From Marisimplicoccus sp038110465 (GTDB lineage Bacteria > Bacteroidota > Bacteroidia > Flavobacteriales > Flavobacteriaceae), in the NCBI GenBank assembly GCA_038110465.1, contig JAYNJU010000003.1, forward strand, positions 1 to 64,000: a DNA stretch of 64,000 nt, in the 5' to 3' direction. How positions within the stretch are numbered: the stretch's first letter is position 1; the number at the start of each line of letters is the position of its first letter. Below are positions 7,614-16,642 of this stretch, piece by piece. The notes beneath the pieces are model-generated. The model did not search any database. It was not told the DNA's origin and saw only the letters and a program-made list of their open reading frames with translations. A program made the position numbers and the translations under genes.

Positions 7614-8294
7614 ATGAAATCAATAGAAATTAAAAGTAATCAAAGAGAAACAACTGGAAAATCTAGCACTAACTTACTTAGAAAAGAAGGTAATGTGCCA
7701 TGTGTTTTATACGGTGGAAATGAAGTAGTTCACTTTTCAGCTTCTGAGTTAGGTTTTAAAAATTTAGTATACACAAGTGCTGCACATACTGTTGTTCTTG
7801 ATTTTGGAAGTAAAAAAGTAAATGCAATACTTCAAGATATTCAATTTCACCCTGTTACAGATAAAATTATTCATGCAGATTTTTATGAATTACATGATGA
7901 TAAAGCTGTAACAATGGAAATACCTGTTATTATCAGTGGATCAGCTCCAGGTGTAATGAATAGCGGTGGAGTTTTAAGCAGAAATAAGAGAAAATTAAAA
8001 GTAAAAGCTCTTCCATCAAAACTCCCAGATTCAATTGATGTTGATATTTCTTCAATGGAGCTAGGACATAAGTTCTATACATCTCAAATTGTAGCTGAAG
8101 ACTTTGAATTGCTTCATCCTGATAATACAGTGATTTGTCAAGTAAGAACTTCAAGAGCTTCTATGTCTCTTGCAGGTGCAACAGATGATTTATCTGAAGG
8201 TGAAGAAGTTTCTGAAGAATCAGCACAGGAAGGTTCAACAGCTGAAGCTCAAGAATCTAAGTCTGAAGAATCTAAAGAAGGGGCTGAAGAATAA
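7614..8294 (+). CDS. rplY: 50S ribosomal protein L25/general stress protein Ctc
   Basis: 226 residues, the long CTC form of L25. The N-terminal 5S rRNA-binding domain (about 1-90: TGKSSTNLLRKEGNVPCVLYGG, typical of the family) is followed by the beta-rich CTC domain (about 95-185). A low-complexity tail of Glu/Ser/Ala (about 190-226) follows, as is common in Bacteroidota. The protein binds 5S rRNA in the large subunit. It is directly downstream of prs, the same prs-rplY-pth order found in many Flavobacteriia. Confidence 0.95.
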   Translation: MKSIEIKSNQRETTGKSSTNLLRKEGNVPCVLYGGNEVVHFSASELGFKNLVYTSAAHTVVLDFGSKKVNAILQDIQFHPVTDKIIHADFYELHDDKAVTMEIPVIISGSAPGVMNSGGVLSRNKRKLKVKALPSKLPDSIDVDISSMELGHKFYTSQIVAEDFELLHPDNTVICQVRTSRASMSLAGATDDLSEGEEVSEESAQEGSTAEAQESKSEESKEGAEE

Positions 8295-8341
8295 ACGATC
8301 ATTATTGAATATTAATCTTAACTTTATTAGGGTTAACTATA

Positions 8342-8962
8342 ATGACTTTATTCAAAAAGATCTTATCAATTTTTAATCAAACCAATGATATGAATAAATT
8401 TCTTATTCTTGGTATTGGAAATATTGGGTTAGAATACGAAGATACAAGACACAATATTGGCTTTGAAGTTTTAGATAAATTAGCAGATCAGCTTGATACT
8501 AAATTTGAATCAGTTAAGCTAGCTCAAAGAGCTGAGGGTAAGATAAAAGGTAAAAAAGTAGTCTTAATAAAACCTATAAACTACGTAAATAATTCCGGCA
8601 AATCTTTATTTTACTGGCTTAAAAAAGAAAAAATATCAATTCAAAACATTTTAGTTATTTGCGATGATTTAAATTTATACTTTGGTAATATTAAGTTAAA
8701 ATCAAGAGGATCATCAGGTGGACATAATGGGTTAAAAGATATTGAAAAGCATCTTGAGACTTCCAATTATCCAAGATTAAGAATTGGAATTTCAAATAAT
8801 GAAAAAGTATCTAAAACAGATTATGTTTTAGGTAAATGGAATAAGTTTGAAAAATCTAAAATTGATATTATTTCCATAAGTGCTATTGATATAATTTATT
8901 CATTCATACAAGTTGGAATTGAAACCACAATGAATAATTTCAATAAGAAAAACTTTATTTAA
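8342..8962 (+). CDS. pth: Peptidyl-tRNA hydrolase
   Basis: 206 residues from 8342. The conserved start MNKFLILGIGNIG begins at an internal ATG (8390), which would give 190 residues. The extra 16 residues (MTLFKKILSIF...) resemble a short basic extension annotated on some flavobacterial homologues, so both starts are possible. Key residues are the N in GNIGLEYEDTRHN, the catalytic His of TRHN, and GGHNGLK for substrate binding. The enzyme recycles peptidyl-tRNA released from stalled ribosomes. Its stop overlaps the start of ribF by one base (TAATG), so they are translationally linked. Confidence 0.95.
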   Translation: MTLFKKILSIFNQTNDMNKFLILGIGNIGLEYEDTRHNIGFEVLDKLADQLDTKFESVKLAQRAEGKIKGKKVVLIKPINYVNNSGKSLFYWLKKEKISIQNILVICDDLNLYFGNIKLKSRGSSGGHNGLKDIEKHLETSNYPRLRIGISNNEKVSKTDYVLGKWNKFEKSKIDIISISAIDIIYSFIQVGIETTMNNFNKKNFI

Positions 8963-9888
8963 TGAAGATCTATAATAATATTGAAGAATTTAATATTAAC
9001 TCAAAAACAATTTTAACAATTGGCACATTTGATGGACTTCATGAAGGTCACAAAAAAATTTTGGAAAAGCTTATTAAAACTGCAAAGAATAATGGACTCC
9101 AATCAGTTGTTTTGACTTTCTTTCCGCATCCAAGAAAAATTATCAATAAAGATAATGACGTAAAATTGATAGATACTTTAGATGAAAAAGTTTCCATCCT
9201 AAAGGAAATAGGTGTTGACTCATTAATAATTCATCCTTTTGATAAAAATTTTTCTTTATTAACTGCATACCAGTTTATAAAAGATTATTTAGTTGATAGA
9301 TTAAAAATCAGTCATGTAATAATTGGATATGATCATAGATTTGGCAAAGGAAGAGAAGCATCTGTAAAAGATCTAAAAGAATATGGAGAAGAGTTTGATT
9401 TTATAGTTGAAGAAATTGATGCTCATGAAGTTGAATCTATTACTGTTAGCTCTACAAAAATTAGAGATTCAATAATCAAAGGAGATTTACAATCAACTAA
9501 AAAATTTCTTGGCAGGTACTTTAGAATCACTGGAGAAATTATTAAAGGAGATGGTCTTGGAAAGAAAATTAAATATCCAACAGCTAATATTTTTATTAAA
9601 GAAGATTACAAGATCATTCCTAAAGATGGAGTTTATCTTATAAAATCAAAAATTGATAATATTGAACATTATGGGATGATGAATATTGGTCATAGACCTA
9701 CGATTGGAGATAATGAAAAGTCAATTGAAGTACATTTATTCAATTTCAATAATAATATTTATGGAAATAAAATCTCAGTAGATGTTTTATCAAAAATTAG
9801 AGATGAAAAAAAGTTTTCTTCTATAGAGGCATTAAAAGAACAACTTAAAAAAGATGAAGCCCTTTGCTTAAAGTTAATCAGTAAATAA
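8962..9888 (+). CDS. ribF: Bifunctional riboflavin kinase / FAD synthetase
   Basis: 308 residues. The N-terminal nucleotidyltransferase domain carries GTFDGLHEGH (21-30) and the SSTKIRDSI motif (about 166-174). The C-terminal flavokinase domain carries GLGKKIKYPTANI and the substrate region MMNIGHRPTIG. The protein converts riboflavin to FMN and then FAD in the cytoplasm. It overlaps pth by one base and is followed after 27 bp by serS, which has its own octamer promoter. Confidence 0.96.
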   Translation: MKIYNNIEEFNINSKTILTIGTFDGLHEGHKKILEKLIKTAKNNGLQSVVLTFFPHPRKIINKDNDVKLIDTLDEKVSILKEIGVDSLIIHPFDKNFSLLTAYQFIKDYLVDRLKISHVIIGYDHRFGKGREASVKDLKEYGEEFDFIVEEIDAHEVESITVSSTKIRDSIIKGDLQSTKKFLGRYFRITGEIIKGDGLGKKIKYPTANIFIKEDYKIIPKDGVYLIKSKIDNIEHYGMMNIGHRPTIGDNEKSIEVHLFNFNNNIYGNKISVDVLSKIRDEKKFSSIEALKEQLKKDEALCLKLISK

Positions 9889-9892
9889 ATTT

Positions 9893-9900
9893 TATCTTTG
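9893..9900 (+). promoter_or_regulatory. -7 promoter element of serS
   Basis: TATCTTTG, an exact TAnnTTTG match, ends 15 bp before the serS ATG, immediately after the ribF stop. Confidence 0.45.
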
Positions 9901-9915
9901 ACCTAAAAATTAACT

Positions 9916-11187
9916 ATGTTATCTATTGATATTATTACAGATTCAAAAGAAATAATATTAAAAGGTCTGACTAAAAGAGGATTTAAAAATCTTAAAGTCA
10001 TAGATGAGTTAATTGAATTAAATAATTTTCGTAAAAAAACTCAACAAGAATTAGATAATATTTTATTTGAGTCAAACAAGATCTCAAAAGAAATAGCAGA
10101 TATATTTAAATCTGGATTAAGTAAAAATGTAGATAGTTTAAAGGAAAAATCTGCAAATTTAAAATCTACTTCAAAAAAATTATCAGAACAACTAGAAGAA
10201 ATAAAATCTAGTATTCATGAATTAATTACTACTATTCCTAACATTCCCGACACTAATGTTCCAGAGGGATTAAATGAAGAAAATAATGTTGAGATATTCA
10301 GAAGTCCTAACTTTAAAGAATCATCTGAAGATTTTAAAAATCATTGGGATCTTGCTAAAGAGTTTAACATCATAGATTTCGACTTAGGTAGTAAAATTAC
10401 TGGGTCAGGATTTCCTGTGTATAAAGGCAAAGGAGCTAGGTTACAAAGGGCTCTAATAAATTTTTTTCTTGATAAAAATACTAAAGTTGGATATGATGAA
10501 TATCAGGTTCCCCATCTAGTTAACGCCGAGTCAGCTTTTGCTACCGGACAATTACCTGATAAAGATGGGCAGATGTATCATGTAAATAATGATAATTTTT
10601 ATCTAATTCCTACTGCTGAGGTTCCACTTACTAATTTATACAGAGATAAAATTATTAGCCTTGATGAACTTCCAATTAAATTAACCGGATACACACCATG
10701 TTTTAGAAGAGAAGCTGGAAGCTATGGAGCAGATGTAAGAGGATTAAATAGACTTCATCAATTCGATAAAGTTGAAATTGTTAGAATTGAACATCCAGAT
10801 AATTCATCTGATACTTTAATTGAAATGAAAGAGCATATAAAAAATATTTTATCTGAACTAGAGCTTGATTATAGAATTCTAAATTTATGTGCTGGTGATC
10901 TAGGTTTTACTTCATCTATTACTTATGATTTTGAGGTTTATTCCAAAGGTCAGAAAAAATGGCTTGAAATCAGTTCAGTTTCAAACTTCAAAACTTATCA
11001 GTCCAATAGATTAAATTTAAAATTTAAAGATAAGGATGGTAAGAATCATCTTCTACATACTTTAAATGGAAGCTCACTGGCTCTACCAAGAGTTATGGCG
11101 GGTTTAATTGAAAATAATCAGTCTAAAGATGGTATTAGAATCCCTAATGCTTTAGTTCCATACACAGGCTTTAACATCATAAATTAA
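9916..11187 (+). CDS. serS: Seryl-tRNA synthetase
   Basis: 423 residues, full length. The N-terminal antiparallel coiled coil (about 30-105, rich in Lys/Glu/Ser) binds the long arm of tRNA-Ser. The class II catalytic core follows with motif 1 near residue 170-200, IPTAEVPLTN, motif 2 FRREAGSYGADVRGLNRLHQF (about 262-282) and motif 3 ALPRVMAGLIEN near the C-terminus. It charges tRNA-Ser. It is 4 bp before rsmA in the same forward run. Confidence 0.97.
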   Translation: MLSIDIITDSKEIILKGLTKRGFKNLKVIDELIELNNFRKKTQQELDNILFESNKISKEIADIFKSGLSKNVDSLKEKSANLKSTSKKLSEQLEEIKSSIHELITTIPNIPDTNVPEGLNEENNVEIFRSPNFKESSEDFKNHWDLAKEFNIIDFDLGSKITGSGFPVYKGKGARLQRALINFFLDKNTKVGYDEYQVPHLVNAESAFATGQLPDKDGQMYHVNNDNFYLIPTAEVPLTNLYRDKIISLDELPIKLTGYTPCFRREAGSYGADVRGLNRLHQFDKVEIVRIEHPDNSSDTLIEMKEHIKNILSELELDYRILNLCAGDLGFTSSITYDFEVYSKGQKKWLEISSVSNFKTYQSNRLNLKFKDKDGKNHLLHTLNGSSLALPRVMAGLIENNQSKDGIRIPNALVPYTGFNIIN

Positions 11188-11191
11188 TATT

Positions 11192-11977
11192 ATGTTTGAA
11201 AATGTTAATCCAAAAAAATATCTGGGTCAACATTTTCTAATAGATGAAAATATTTCAAAAAAAATTGTTAATTCAGTTGATTTTTCTAGGTATAATAAAA
11301 TAATTGAAATTGGACCTGGGAGAGGAGCACTAACAAAGTACATTATTGATCAAGGTGAAAAGCTTAGTCTAGTTGAAATTGATAATGATTCTGTGAATTA
11401 TTTGAAGGAAACTTTTTATAATCAGAATCTATATATTATTGAAAAAGATTTTTTGAAATTAAAATTTGAAGATGAATTCCGCGGGTTTAATAAAATTTTA
11501 ATTTTTGGAAACTTCCCTTATAATATTTCATCACAAATAATCTTTAAGGTATTAGATAATTATAAAGTTATTGATGGTGTAACAGGAATGTTTCAAAAAG
11601 AAGTTGCTGAGAGAATAGTGAGTAAACCTAACAATAAAAATTATGGTATACTATCTGTAAAAACTCAGCTTTATTATGATGTTGAAATTTTATTTGATAT
11701 ATCTCCAAATGTTTTTTTTCCTAAACCAAAAGTCAAATCATCTATAATTAAGATGGTAAAAAAGATTAACCCTAATTTAAATTGTAATTTAAAATTATTA
11801 GATACAATAATTAAACTTAGTTTTCAGCAAAGAAGAAAAAAAATCAGAAACTCTCTTAAAAAACTTGATATAAATGAAAATATAATAGAAGATAGTATCT
11901 TTGATCTTAGGCCAGAGCAACTATCTGTAAATGATTTCGTTAGATTAACTCAAAAAATTAGTAATGAGCCAGTTTAA
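11192..11977 (+). CDS. rsmA: 16S rRNA (A1518/A1519) dimethyltransferase
   Basis: 261 residues, normal for KsgA/RsmA. It has the N-terminal KKYLGQHFLID, the SAM-binding motif EIGPGRGALT (about 40-49), the acidic ribose contact SLVEIDND and the catalytic NFPYNISS (family N-L/F-P-Y). It dimethylates two adenosines in the 3' hairpin of 16S rRNA during 30S maturation. The end of the gene overlaps mgtE by 14 bp, an overlap of rsmA and mgtE that is typical of Flavobacteriia. Confidence 0.97.
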   Translation: MFENVNPKKYLGQHFLIDENISKKIVNSVDFSRYNKIIEIGPGRGALTKYIIDQGEKLSLVEIDNDSVNYLKETFYNQNLYIIEKDFLKLKFEDEFRGFNKILIFGNFPYNISSQIIFKVLDNYKVIDGVTGMFQKEVAERIVSKPNNKNYGILSVKTQLYYDVEILFDISPNVFFPKPKVKSSIIKMVKKINPNLNCNLKLLDTIIKLSFQQRRKKIRNSLKKLDINENIIEDSIFDLRPEQLSVNDFVRLTQKISNEPV

Positions 11978-13322
11978 AATTAATGATGAACTAATCAATA
12001 AGATTAAAAAACTTATTGAAAATGAAGATAAAGACAAATTAATTTCAATTTTAAAGGATCTTCATTATGCTGATTTAGCTGAAATTTTAGAATTAATAGA
12101 AATCAGTGAAATAGTTTATTTAGTCAAAATTTTTGATAAGCAAAAAATAGCAGATGCTCTTGCAGAGATTGATGAAGATTTAAGAGAAGCTGTATTGGAA
12201 AAATTATCAGCAAAAGAGATTGCTGAGAAAATTGAAGAATTAGATACAGATGATGCTGCTGATGTAATATCTGAATTAACTCAAGAGAGACAAGAGAGAG
12301 TCTTTTCTCAAATTAAAGATTCTGAATTAACAACTGATATTAAAGAACTACTTAAGTACGATGAAGATACTGCAGGTGGACTTATGGCTAAAGAACTTAT
12401 AAAAGTTAATGAAGATTTGAGTATTTCAAAGTGTTTAGATGAAATAAGAAAACAGGCAAAAGATGTTACAAGAGTTCACTCAATTTATGTTGTTGATTCA
12501 AAAAATAAGTTAAAGGGTAGACTTTCATTAAAAGATGTTGTAACAGCTAAACCTAGATCTAAGGTAAAAGATATTTTTATTCCAAATGTAGATTTTGTTA
12601 CAGTTGATCAAGATGGAGAGGAAGTTGCTAAAATTATGTCTAAATACGATCTTGAAGCTATACCAGTGACTAATAAAAGAAAAACATTATTAGGTAGAAT
12701 TACAATTGATGATATAGTTGATCTTATAAAAGATGAGGCAGATAAAGATTATCAACTAGCTGCTGGTATTTCTTCTGAAGTTGAAGTTAATGATTCAATA
12801 TTTCAGCTAACTAAAGCAAGGCTTCCATGGTTATTTTTAGGATTACTTGGTGGTCTTGGAAGTGTTTTTATTTTGAAAGATTTTGAGCAAATTATGAGTC
12901 AACCTGATTTAAGAAATTTATTTTTTTATACTCCACTTATTGCTGCAATGGCTGGTAATGTTGGAGTTCAGTCTTCTGCTATAATAGTTCAAGGATTAGC
13001 AAATGATTTAGTCAAAGGTTCATTACTAAATAGATTATTTAAAGAGGTAGGTTTAAGTCTGATAAATGGTTTAGCACTTTCTATAATTCTTATAATTTTT
13101 GGACAGATTGTTAATCAAGATCTTTATTTAAGTATTACTATTGCCGGTTCAATGATGGGAGTTATTGTAATTGCAGCTTTAGTTGGCACATTTGTACCTA
13201 TAATACTTGATAAACAGGGAATTGACCCAGCAATTGCAACTGGACCTTTTATAACTACAGCTAACGATATTTTTGGTATTTTCTTATTCTTTTATATTGC
13301 TAAAATAGTCTTAGGTTTTTAA
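11964..13322 (+). CDS. mgtE: Magnesium transporter MgtE
   Basis: 452 residues. It has a helical N domain (about 1-130, acidic), two CBS domains (about 135-255) that sense Mg2+, a plug helix, and five membrane helices (about 285-452). The pore region contains AMAGNVGVQSSA and DPAIATGPFITTANDI, whose Asp lines the Mg2+ site. It is a homodimeric inner-membrane Mg2+ channel closed by cytoplasmic Mg2+. It is translationally coupled to rsmA (14-bp overlap) and to the next gene (1-bp TAATG overlap). Confidence 0.96.
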   Translation: MSQFKINDELINKIKKLIENEDKDKLISILKDLHYADLAEILELIEISEIVYLVKIFDKQKIADALAEIDEDLREAVLEKLSAKEIAEKIEELDTDDAADVISELTQERQERVFSQIKDSELTTDIKELLKYDEDTAGGLMAKELIKVNEDLSISKCLDEIRKQAKDVTRVHSIYVVDSKNKLKGRLSLKDVVTAKPRSKVKDIFIPNVDFVTVDQDGEEVAKIMSKYDLEAIPVTNKRKTLLGRITIDDIVDLIKDEADKDYQLAAGISSEVEVNDSIFQLTKARLPWLFLGLLGGLGSVFILKDFEQIMSQPDLRNLFFYTPLIAAMAGNVGVQSSAIIVQGLANDLVKGSLLNRLFKEVGLSLINGLALSIILIIFGQIVNQDLYLSITIAGSMMGVIVIAALVGTFVPIILDKQGIDPAIATGPFITTANDIFGIFLFFYIAKIVLGF

Positions 13323-13735
13323 TGAAAAAGATTCTAATTCTTTGTACTGGTAATTCATGTAGAAGTCAAATTGCTCATGGGTACTTAGAGTCTCTGACAG
13401 GTAATTCAGTTGAAGTATATAGTGCAGGGACAGAGAAACATGGTTTAAATAAAAATGCAGTAAGATGTATGAAGGAGGATAATATTGATATTTCTGACTA
13501 CGAATCAAATCTTGTAAATGAATATTTTAATATACAATTTGATTATATAATTACAGTTTGTGATAATGCAAATGAAAACTGTCCAATTTTTCCAAACTCA
13601 ATTGCAAAAAAAATTCATCAAAATTTTAAAGATCCCTCAAAGGTTCAAAATGGAATTTATGGAGAGCATTATATTGAAACTAGAGATGAGATTAAAAAAT
13701 TTATTATAGAATTTATTGAGAAAGAATTAGCTTGA
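13322..13735 (+). CDS. Thioredoxin-coupled arsenate reductase / low-molecular-weight phosphatase-like protein
   Basis: 137 residues with the LMW-PTPase fold. The P-loop C8-TGNSC-R14 is a CX5R motif. C80 and C87 (TVC...ENCP) are seven residues apart, as are the redox cysteines C82 and C89 of Staphylococcus ArsC, so the full three-cysteine relay of the thioredoxin-linked ArsC class is present. This argues for arsenate reduction rather than protein phosphatase activity. No arsenite pump or ArsR gene is adjacent; the gene simply follows mgtE. Its 3' end overlaps the convergent GNAT gene by 9 bp. Confidence 0.85.
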   Translation: MKKILILCTGNSCRSQIAHGYLESLTGNSVEVYSAGTEKHGLNKNAVRCMKEDNIDISDYESNLVNEYFNIQFDYIITVCDNANENCPIFPNSIAKKIHQNFKDPSKVQNGIYGEHYIETRDEIKKFIIEFIEKELA

Positions 13736-14212
13736 TAAATAATTATTTATAATTTTTTTATCCATTCTTACAATTTTCCATTGTTCCAGACCATCAATTA
13801 TGGCTCCTGTTTTCCTATAAAAATTGATTGCTGAAGTATTCCAATCTAATACTGACCATTCAACTCTATTTACATTTCTTTTTTTTGCTTCTTCCAGAAA
13901 AGATCTATAAAGTAAAGTTCCTATTCCTTTACCCCTCATTTTTTCTGTTACAATTAGATCTTCTAGATGCAAAGTATCCCCAACCCATGTAGAATATCTT
14001 GGAGTAAAAAAAGCAAGCCCTACAATATTTTTGTCAGCTTCAGCTAATAAACATTCGAATTTAGGTGAACTTTTAAAACCATCTTTTATTAAATCTTCTT
14101 TAGTTACTTTTACTGCATTAGGTTCCTTTTCAAACACTGCTAGTTCAATTAAGAGTTTCAAGATGTGATCTACATCTTCTTTTACAGCCTTTCTTATTTT
14201 AAGGTTTGTCAT
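13727..14212 (-). CDS. GNAT-family N-acetyltransferase (diamine/thialysine acetyltransferase-like)
   Basis: 161 residues. The acetyl-CoA-binding motif is MRGKGIGTLL (92-101) and the C-terminal segment is NTSAINFYRKTGA. The central YSTWVGDTLHLEDLIV and the late WSVLDWN resemble the spermidine/spermine or thialysine acetyltransferase group, so an amine acceptor is likely, but the substrate is a guess. Last gene of the pdxJ - hydrolase - GNAT operon, 1 bp after the hydrolase stop. The 3' end overlaps the convergent arsC-like gene. Confidence 0.85.
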   Translation of the reverse strand: MTNLKIRKAVKEDVDHILKLLIELAVFEKEPNAVKVTKEDLIKDGFKSSPKFECLLAEADKNIVGLAFFTPRYSTWVGDTLHLEDLIVTEKMRGKGIGTLLYRSFLEEAKKRNVNRVEWSVLDWNTSAINFYRKTGAIIDGLEQWKIVRMDKKIINNYLSS

Positions 14213-14213
14213 T

Positions 14214-14987
14214 TTAATTGTTTAAAAAATTAATTGTTTTATTTAAAAAATATGTTGGGTTATCTACATGAAGCCAATGACCAGAATTTGGGACTTCATG
14301 AATCTCAATATTTTTAAAAAAAGTTTTCATGAGAGAAATATCAGATGAATTCACATAATCTGAATCTTCTCCATAAAGAAATAATGTTGGATTATCAAAG
14401 ATTTTATTTTCATCAAGTATAAGCGATAATTTATCCTGAAATTCATATAAAACATCAATATTTAATTTAAGGCCTAATCTTGAGGAATTAACCCAAAAGA
14501 GGTTTTTGAGTAAAAACTGAATAACTCTATGATCATTAATATATTTCATAATATGAGCTTCAGCTTCTTTTCTTGATCTTATAGTATTGAAATCTAGAGT
14601 CTTTAAGCTCTCTAAAATCGAATTATGATGTGGCTTGTAGTACTTAGGAACTATATCAACTATTATCATTTTATCGATAAGGTTTTGGGATTTTTGTGAA
14701 GTTAACATTGCTAGATTGCCACCCATAGAATGTCCAAGTAAGCTAAATTTCTCAATTTTGTAATTTTTCGCATAGTTTAAAATATCTTGGGCCATGATTT
14801 CAAAACTAAATTCTTTACTCCAAAAACTTTTTCCATGATTCCTTAAGTCAATTAGATGCACTCTATAATTGTTTTCTGAAAAAATTTTAGCATGAGTTTT
14901 CCAATTATCTCCCATTCCTAGAAATCCATGAAGAATAAAAAGATCTTTTTTTGAATTACCTAAAATTTTGGAATTTAAAATTTTCAA
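14214..14987 (-). CDS. Alpha/beta-fold hydrolase (YbfF-like esterase)
   Basis: 257 residues. It has an oxyanion region HGFLGMGDNW (20-29), a nucleophile elbow GHSMGG (85-90, Ser87), a candidate acid in LYGEDSDYVN and a catalytic His in NSGHWLHVD near the C-terminus. The length and the HGFLG start resemble YbfF-type acyl esterases. Cytoplasmic; natural substrate unknown. It overlaps the end of pdxJ by 4 bp, an order (pdxJ then hydrolase) that is common in Flavobacteriia. Confidence 0.88.
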   Translation of the reverse strand: MKILNSKILGNSKKDLFILHGFLGMGDNWKTHAKIFSENNYRVHLIDLRNHGKSFWSKEFSFEIMAQDILNYAKNYKIEKFSLLGHSMGGNLAMLTSQKSQNLIDKMIIVDIVPKYYKPHHNSILESLKTLDFNTIRSRKEAEAHIMKYINDHRVIQFLLKNLFWVNSSRLGLKLNIDVLYEFQDKLSLILDENKIFDNPTLFLYGEDSDYVNSSDISLMKTFFKNIEIHEVPNSGHWLHVDNPTYFLNKTINFLNN

Positions 14988-15697
14988 TTTAAAATATCTA
15001 AATATTTTTTAATTGTTTCTTTGAGCCCATAATAAAGTGATTCAGTGATTAGTGCATGACCAATAGAAACTTCCTTAATATTTTTTACATTAGATATAAA
15101 GTGCTTCAAGTTATATTGATTAAGATCATGACCTGCATTAAGTTCAATATTTATTTTATCAGCTACTTCAGAACACATTATGTATTTTTTAATTGAATCA
15201 TTTTTATTTTCATTAAATCTTTTTGCATAAGGTCCAGTAAAAAGTTCAACTCTATCTGCACCTATTTTTTTTGCATTTTCAAGCATTTTGATTTCTGGAT
15301 CAATGAAAATTGAGACTCTTATTGAGTTTCTTTTAAATTCATTAACAATTTCACTCAAAAAAGAAAAATTATCTATGGTATTCCATCCAGAATTTGAAGT
15401 TATAGCGTCATCTGAATCAGGAACTAAGGTTACTTGATCAGGAATTACATCTAGAACTAATTCTATAAATTTTTGTATTGGATTTCCCTCAATATTTAAT
15501 TCACTTTTTATGTTACTTTTTAGCTCGTAGGCATCTTGATATTTAATATGCCTTTCATCTGGTCTTGGATGTATTGTAATTCCCTCTGCACCAAAATTTA
15601 AAATATCAATTGCAGTATTTAAAAGATTTGGATAATTCTCACCTCTTGCATTTCTTAGTGTTGCAATTTTATTAACGTTGACACTTAACTTAGTCAT
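14984..15697 (-). CDS. pdxJ: Pyridoxine 5'-phosphate synthase
   Basis: 237 residues, TIM barrel of the PdxJ family. Recognisable segments are KLSVNVNKIATLRNARG (3-19), EGITIHPRPDERHI, EGNP, QVTLVPDSD, VSIFIDPE, ELNAGHDLN and SIGHALI. It condenses 1-deoxyxylulose 5-phosphate with 3-amino-2-oxopropyl phosphate in de novo vitamin B6 synthesis. First gene of a three-gene minus-strand operon, divergent from nadK. Confidence 0.96.
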   Translation of the reverse strand: MTKLSVNVNKIATLRNARGENYPNLLNTAIDILNFGAEGITIHPRPDERHIKYQDAYELKSNIKSELNIEGNPIQKFIELVLDVIPDQVTLVPDSDDAITSNSGWNTIDNFSFLSEIVNEFKRNSIRVSIFIDPEIKMLENAKKIGADRVELFTGPYAKRFNENKNDSIKKYIMCSEVADKINIELNAGHDLNQYNLKHFISNVKNIKEVSIGHALITESLYYGLKETIKKYLDILN

Positions 15698-15718
15698 AAA
15701 TTCTATTCAAACTTATTG

Positions 15719-15726
15719 CAAATATA
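15719..15726 (-). promoter_or_regulatory. -7 promoter element of pdxJ
   Basis: TATATTTG on the minus strand matches TAnnTTTG. A second exact match, TAAGTTTG (15708-15715), lies closer to the start. Both sit in the 66-bp divergent space shared with nadK. Confidence 0.45.
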
Positions 15727-15751
15727 GTACTTAATAAAGTATTAAAGTTTG

Positions 15752-15759
15752 TATTTTTG
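15752..15759 (+). promoter_or_regulatory. -7 promoter element of nadK, 4 bp before the ATG
   Basis: TATTTTTG is an exact TAnnTTTG match with only 4 bp between it and the nadK ATG. The expected transcription start falls on or next to the A of ATG, which predicts a leaderless mRNA. Confidence 0.45.
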
Positions 15760-15763
15760 ACTT

Positions 15764-16642
15764 ATGAAACTAGCCCTATATATGGCATTTAGCAATGAAT
15801 CAACCATAAAGTGTTGTAAGGAAATTATTGGTTTAGTTTCAGATGAAAACTCGTTAATTATTGATTCCAAGCTCAAAAAAGAATTAAGTGTTGAGAGACA
15901 AAATGAATTTATTTTTTTTGACTCCTCTGGTTCTGTAAGTAATGATATAGATTATGTTATTGCTGTTGGAGGAGATGGTACTATTTTAAGATCCATAACT
16001 TATGTAAAAGATTCCGGAATTCCAATTTTAGGAATAAATGCAGGTAGATTGGGATTCTTAACTAGTACACAGAAAGAAAATTTAAAAGAAGGGATTTCTA
16101 AAATAAAAAATAATGAATATAAGCTAATAAAAAGAAGTTTATTAAAGCTGGAATCTAATAATGATGAAATAATATTTTCTTATGCATTGAATGAAATTAC
16201 GATTCAAAGAAAAGATTCTACCTCTATGCTTAATATTGCTTGTAGCATTAATGGTAATTATTTAACAAATTACTGGTCAGATGGATTAATCATCTCTACT
16301 CCAACTGGTTCAACTGGATATTCTCTTAGCAATGGTGGTTCTATCGTTTCCCCTGAGTCAGAAATTATAATTTTAAATCCAATTGCCCCACATAATATTA
16401 ATATGAGATCTTTAATAATTCCTGATAATTCTAAAATAAAAATTGATATCGAGGGAAATGATGATATTAATTTATCTTTGGATTCCAGAATGCATTCATT
16501 TAGTTCAAAAGATTCAATAAATATATCAAAGTCAAACTTTAGTATAAATACTATTAAATTTGATGATGATAATTTTTATAAGAGATTAAGAGAAAAGCTT
16601 TATTGGGGGCAAGACTTGCGTAACTTAGAAAATAAAAATTGA
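15764..16642 (+). CDS. nadK: NAD kinase
   Basis: 292 residues. It has the nucleotide-binding VIAVGGDGTILRS (about 65-77), NAGRLGFLT, the second conserved region NEITIQR, SDGLIISTPTGSTGYSLSNGG (family hallmark TPTGSTAYxxSAGG) and NPIAPH. It phosphorylates NAD to NADP with ATP in the cytoplasm. It overlaps uppS by 4 bp (TTGA). Many flavobacteria carry a CBS-domain gene before nadK and a DUF6089 gene after it; neither is here. Confidence 0.96.
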   Translation: MKLALYMAFSNESTIKCCKEIIGLVSDENSLIIDSKLKKELSVERQNEFIFFDSSGSVSNDIDYVIAVGGDGTILRSITYVKDSGIPILGINAGRLGFLTSTQKENLKEGISKIKNNEYKLIKRSLLKLESNNDEIIFSYALNEITIQRKDSTSMLNIACSINGNYLTNYWSDGLIISTPTGSTGYSLSNGGSIVSPESEIIILNPIAPHNINMRSLIIPDNSKIKIDIEGNDDINLSLDSRMHSFSSKDSINISKSNFSINTIKFDDDNFYKRLREKLYWGQDLRNLENKN

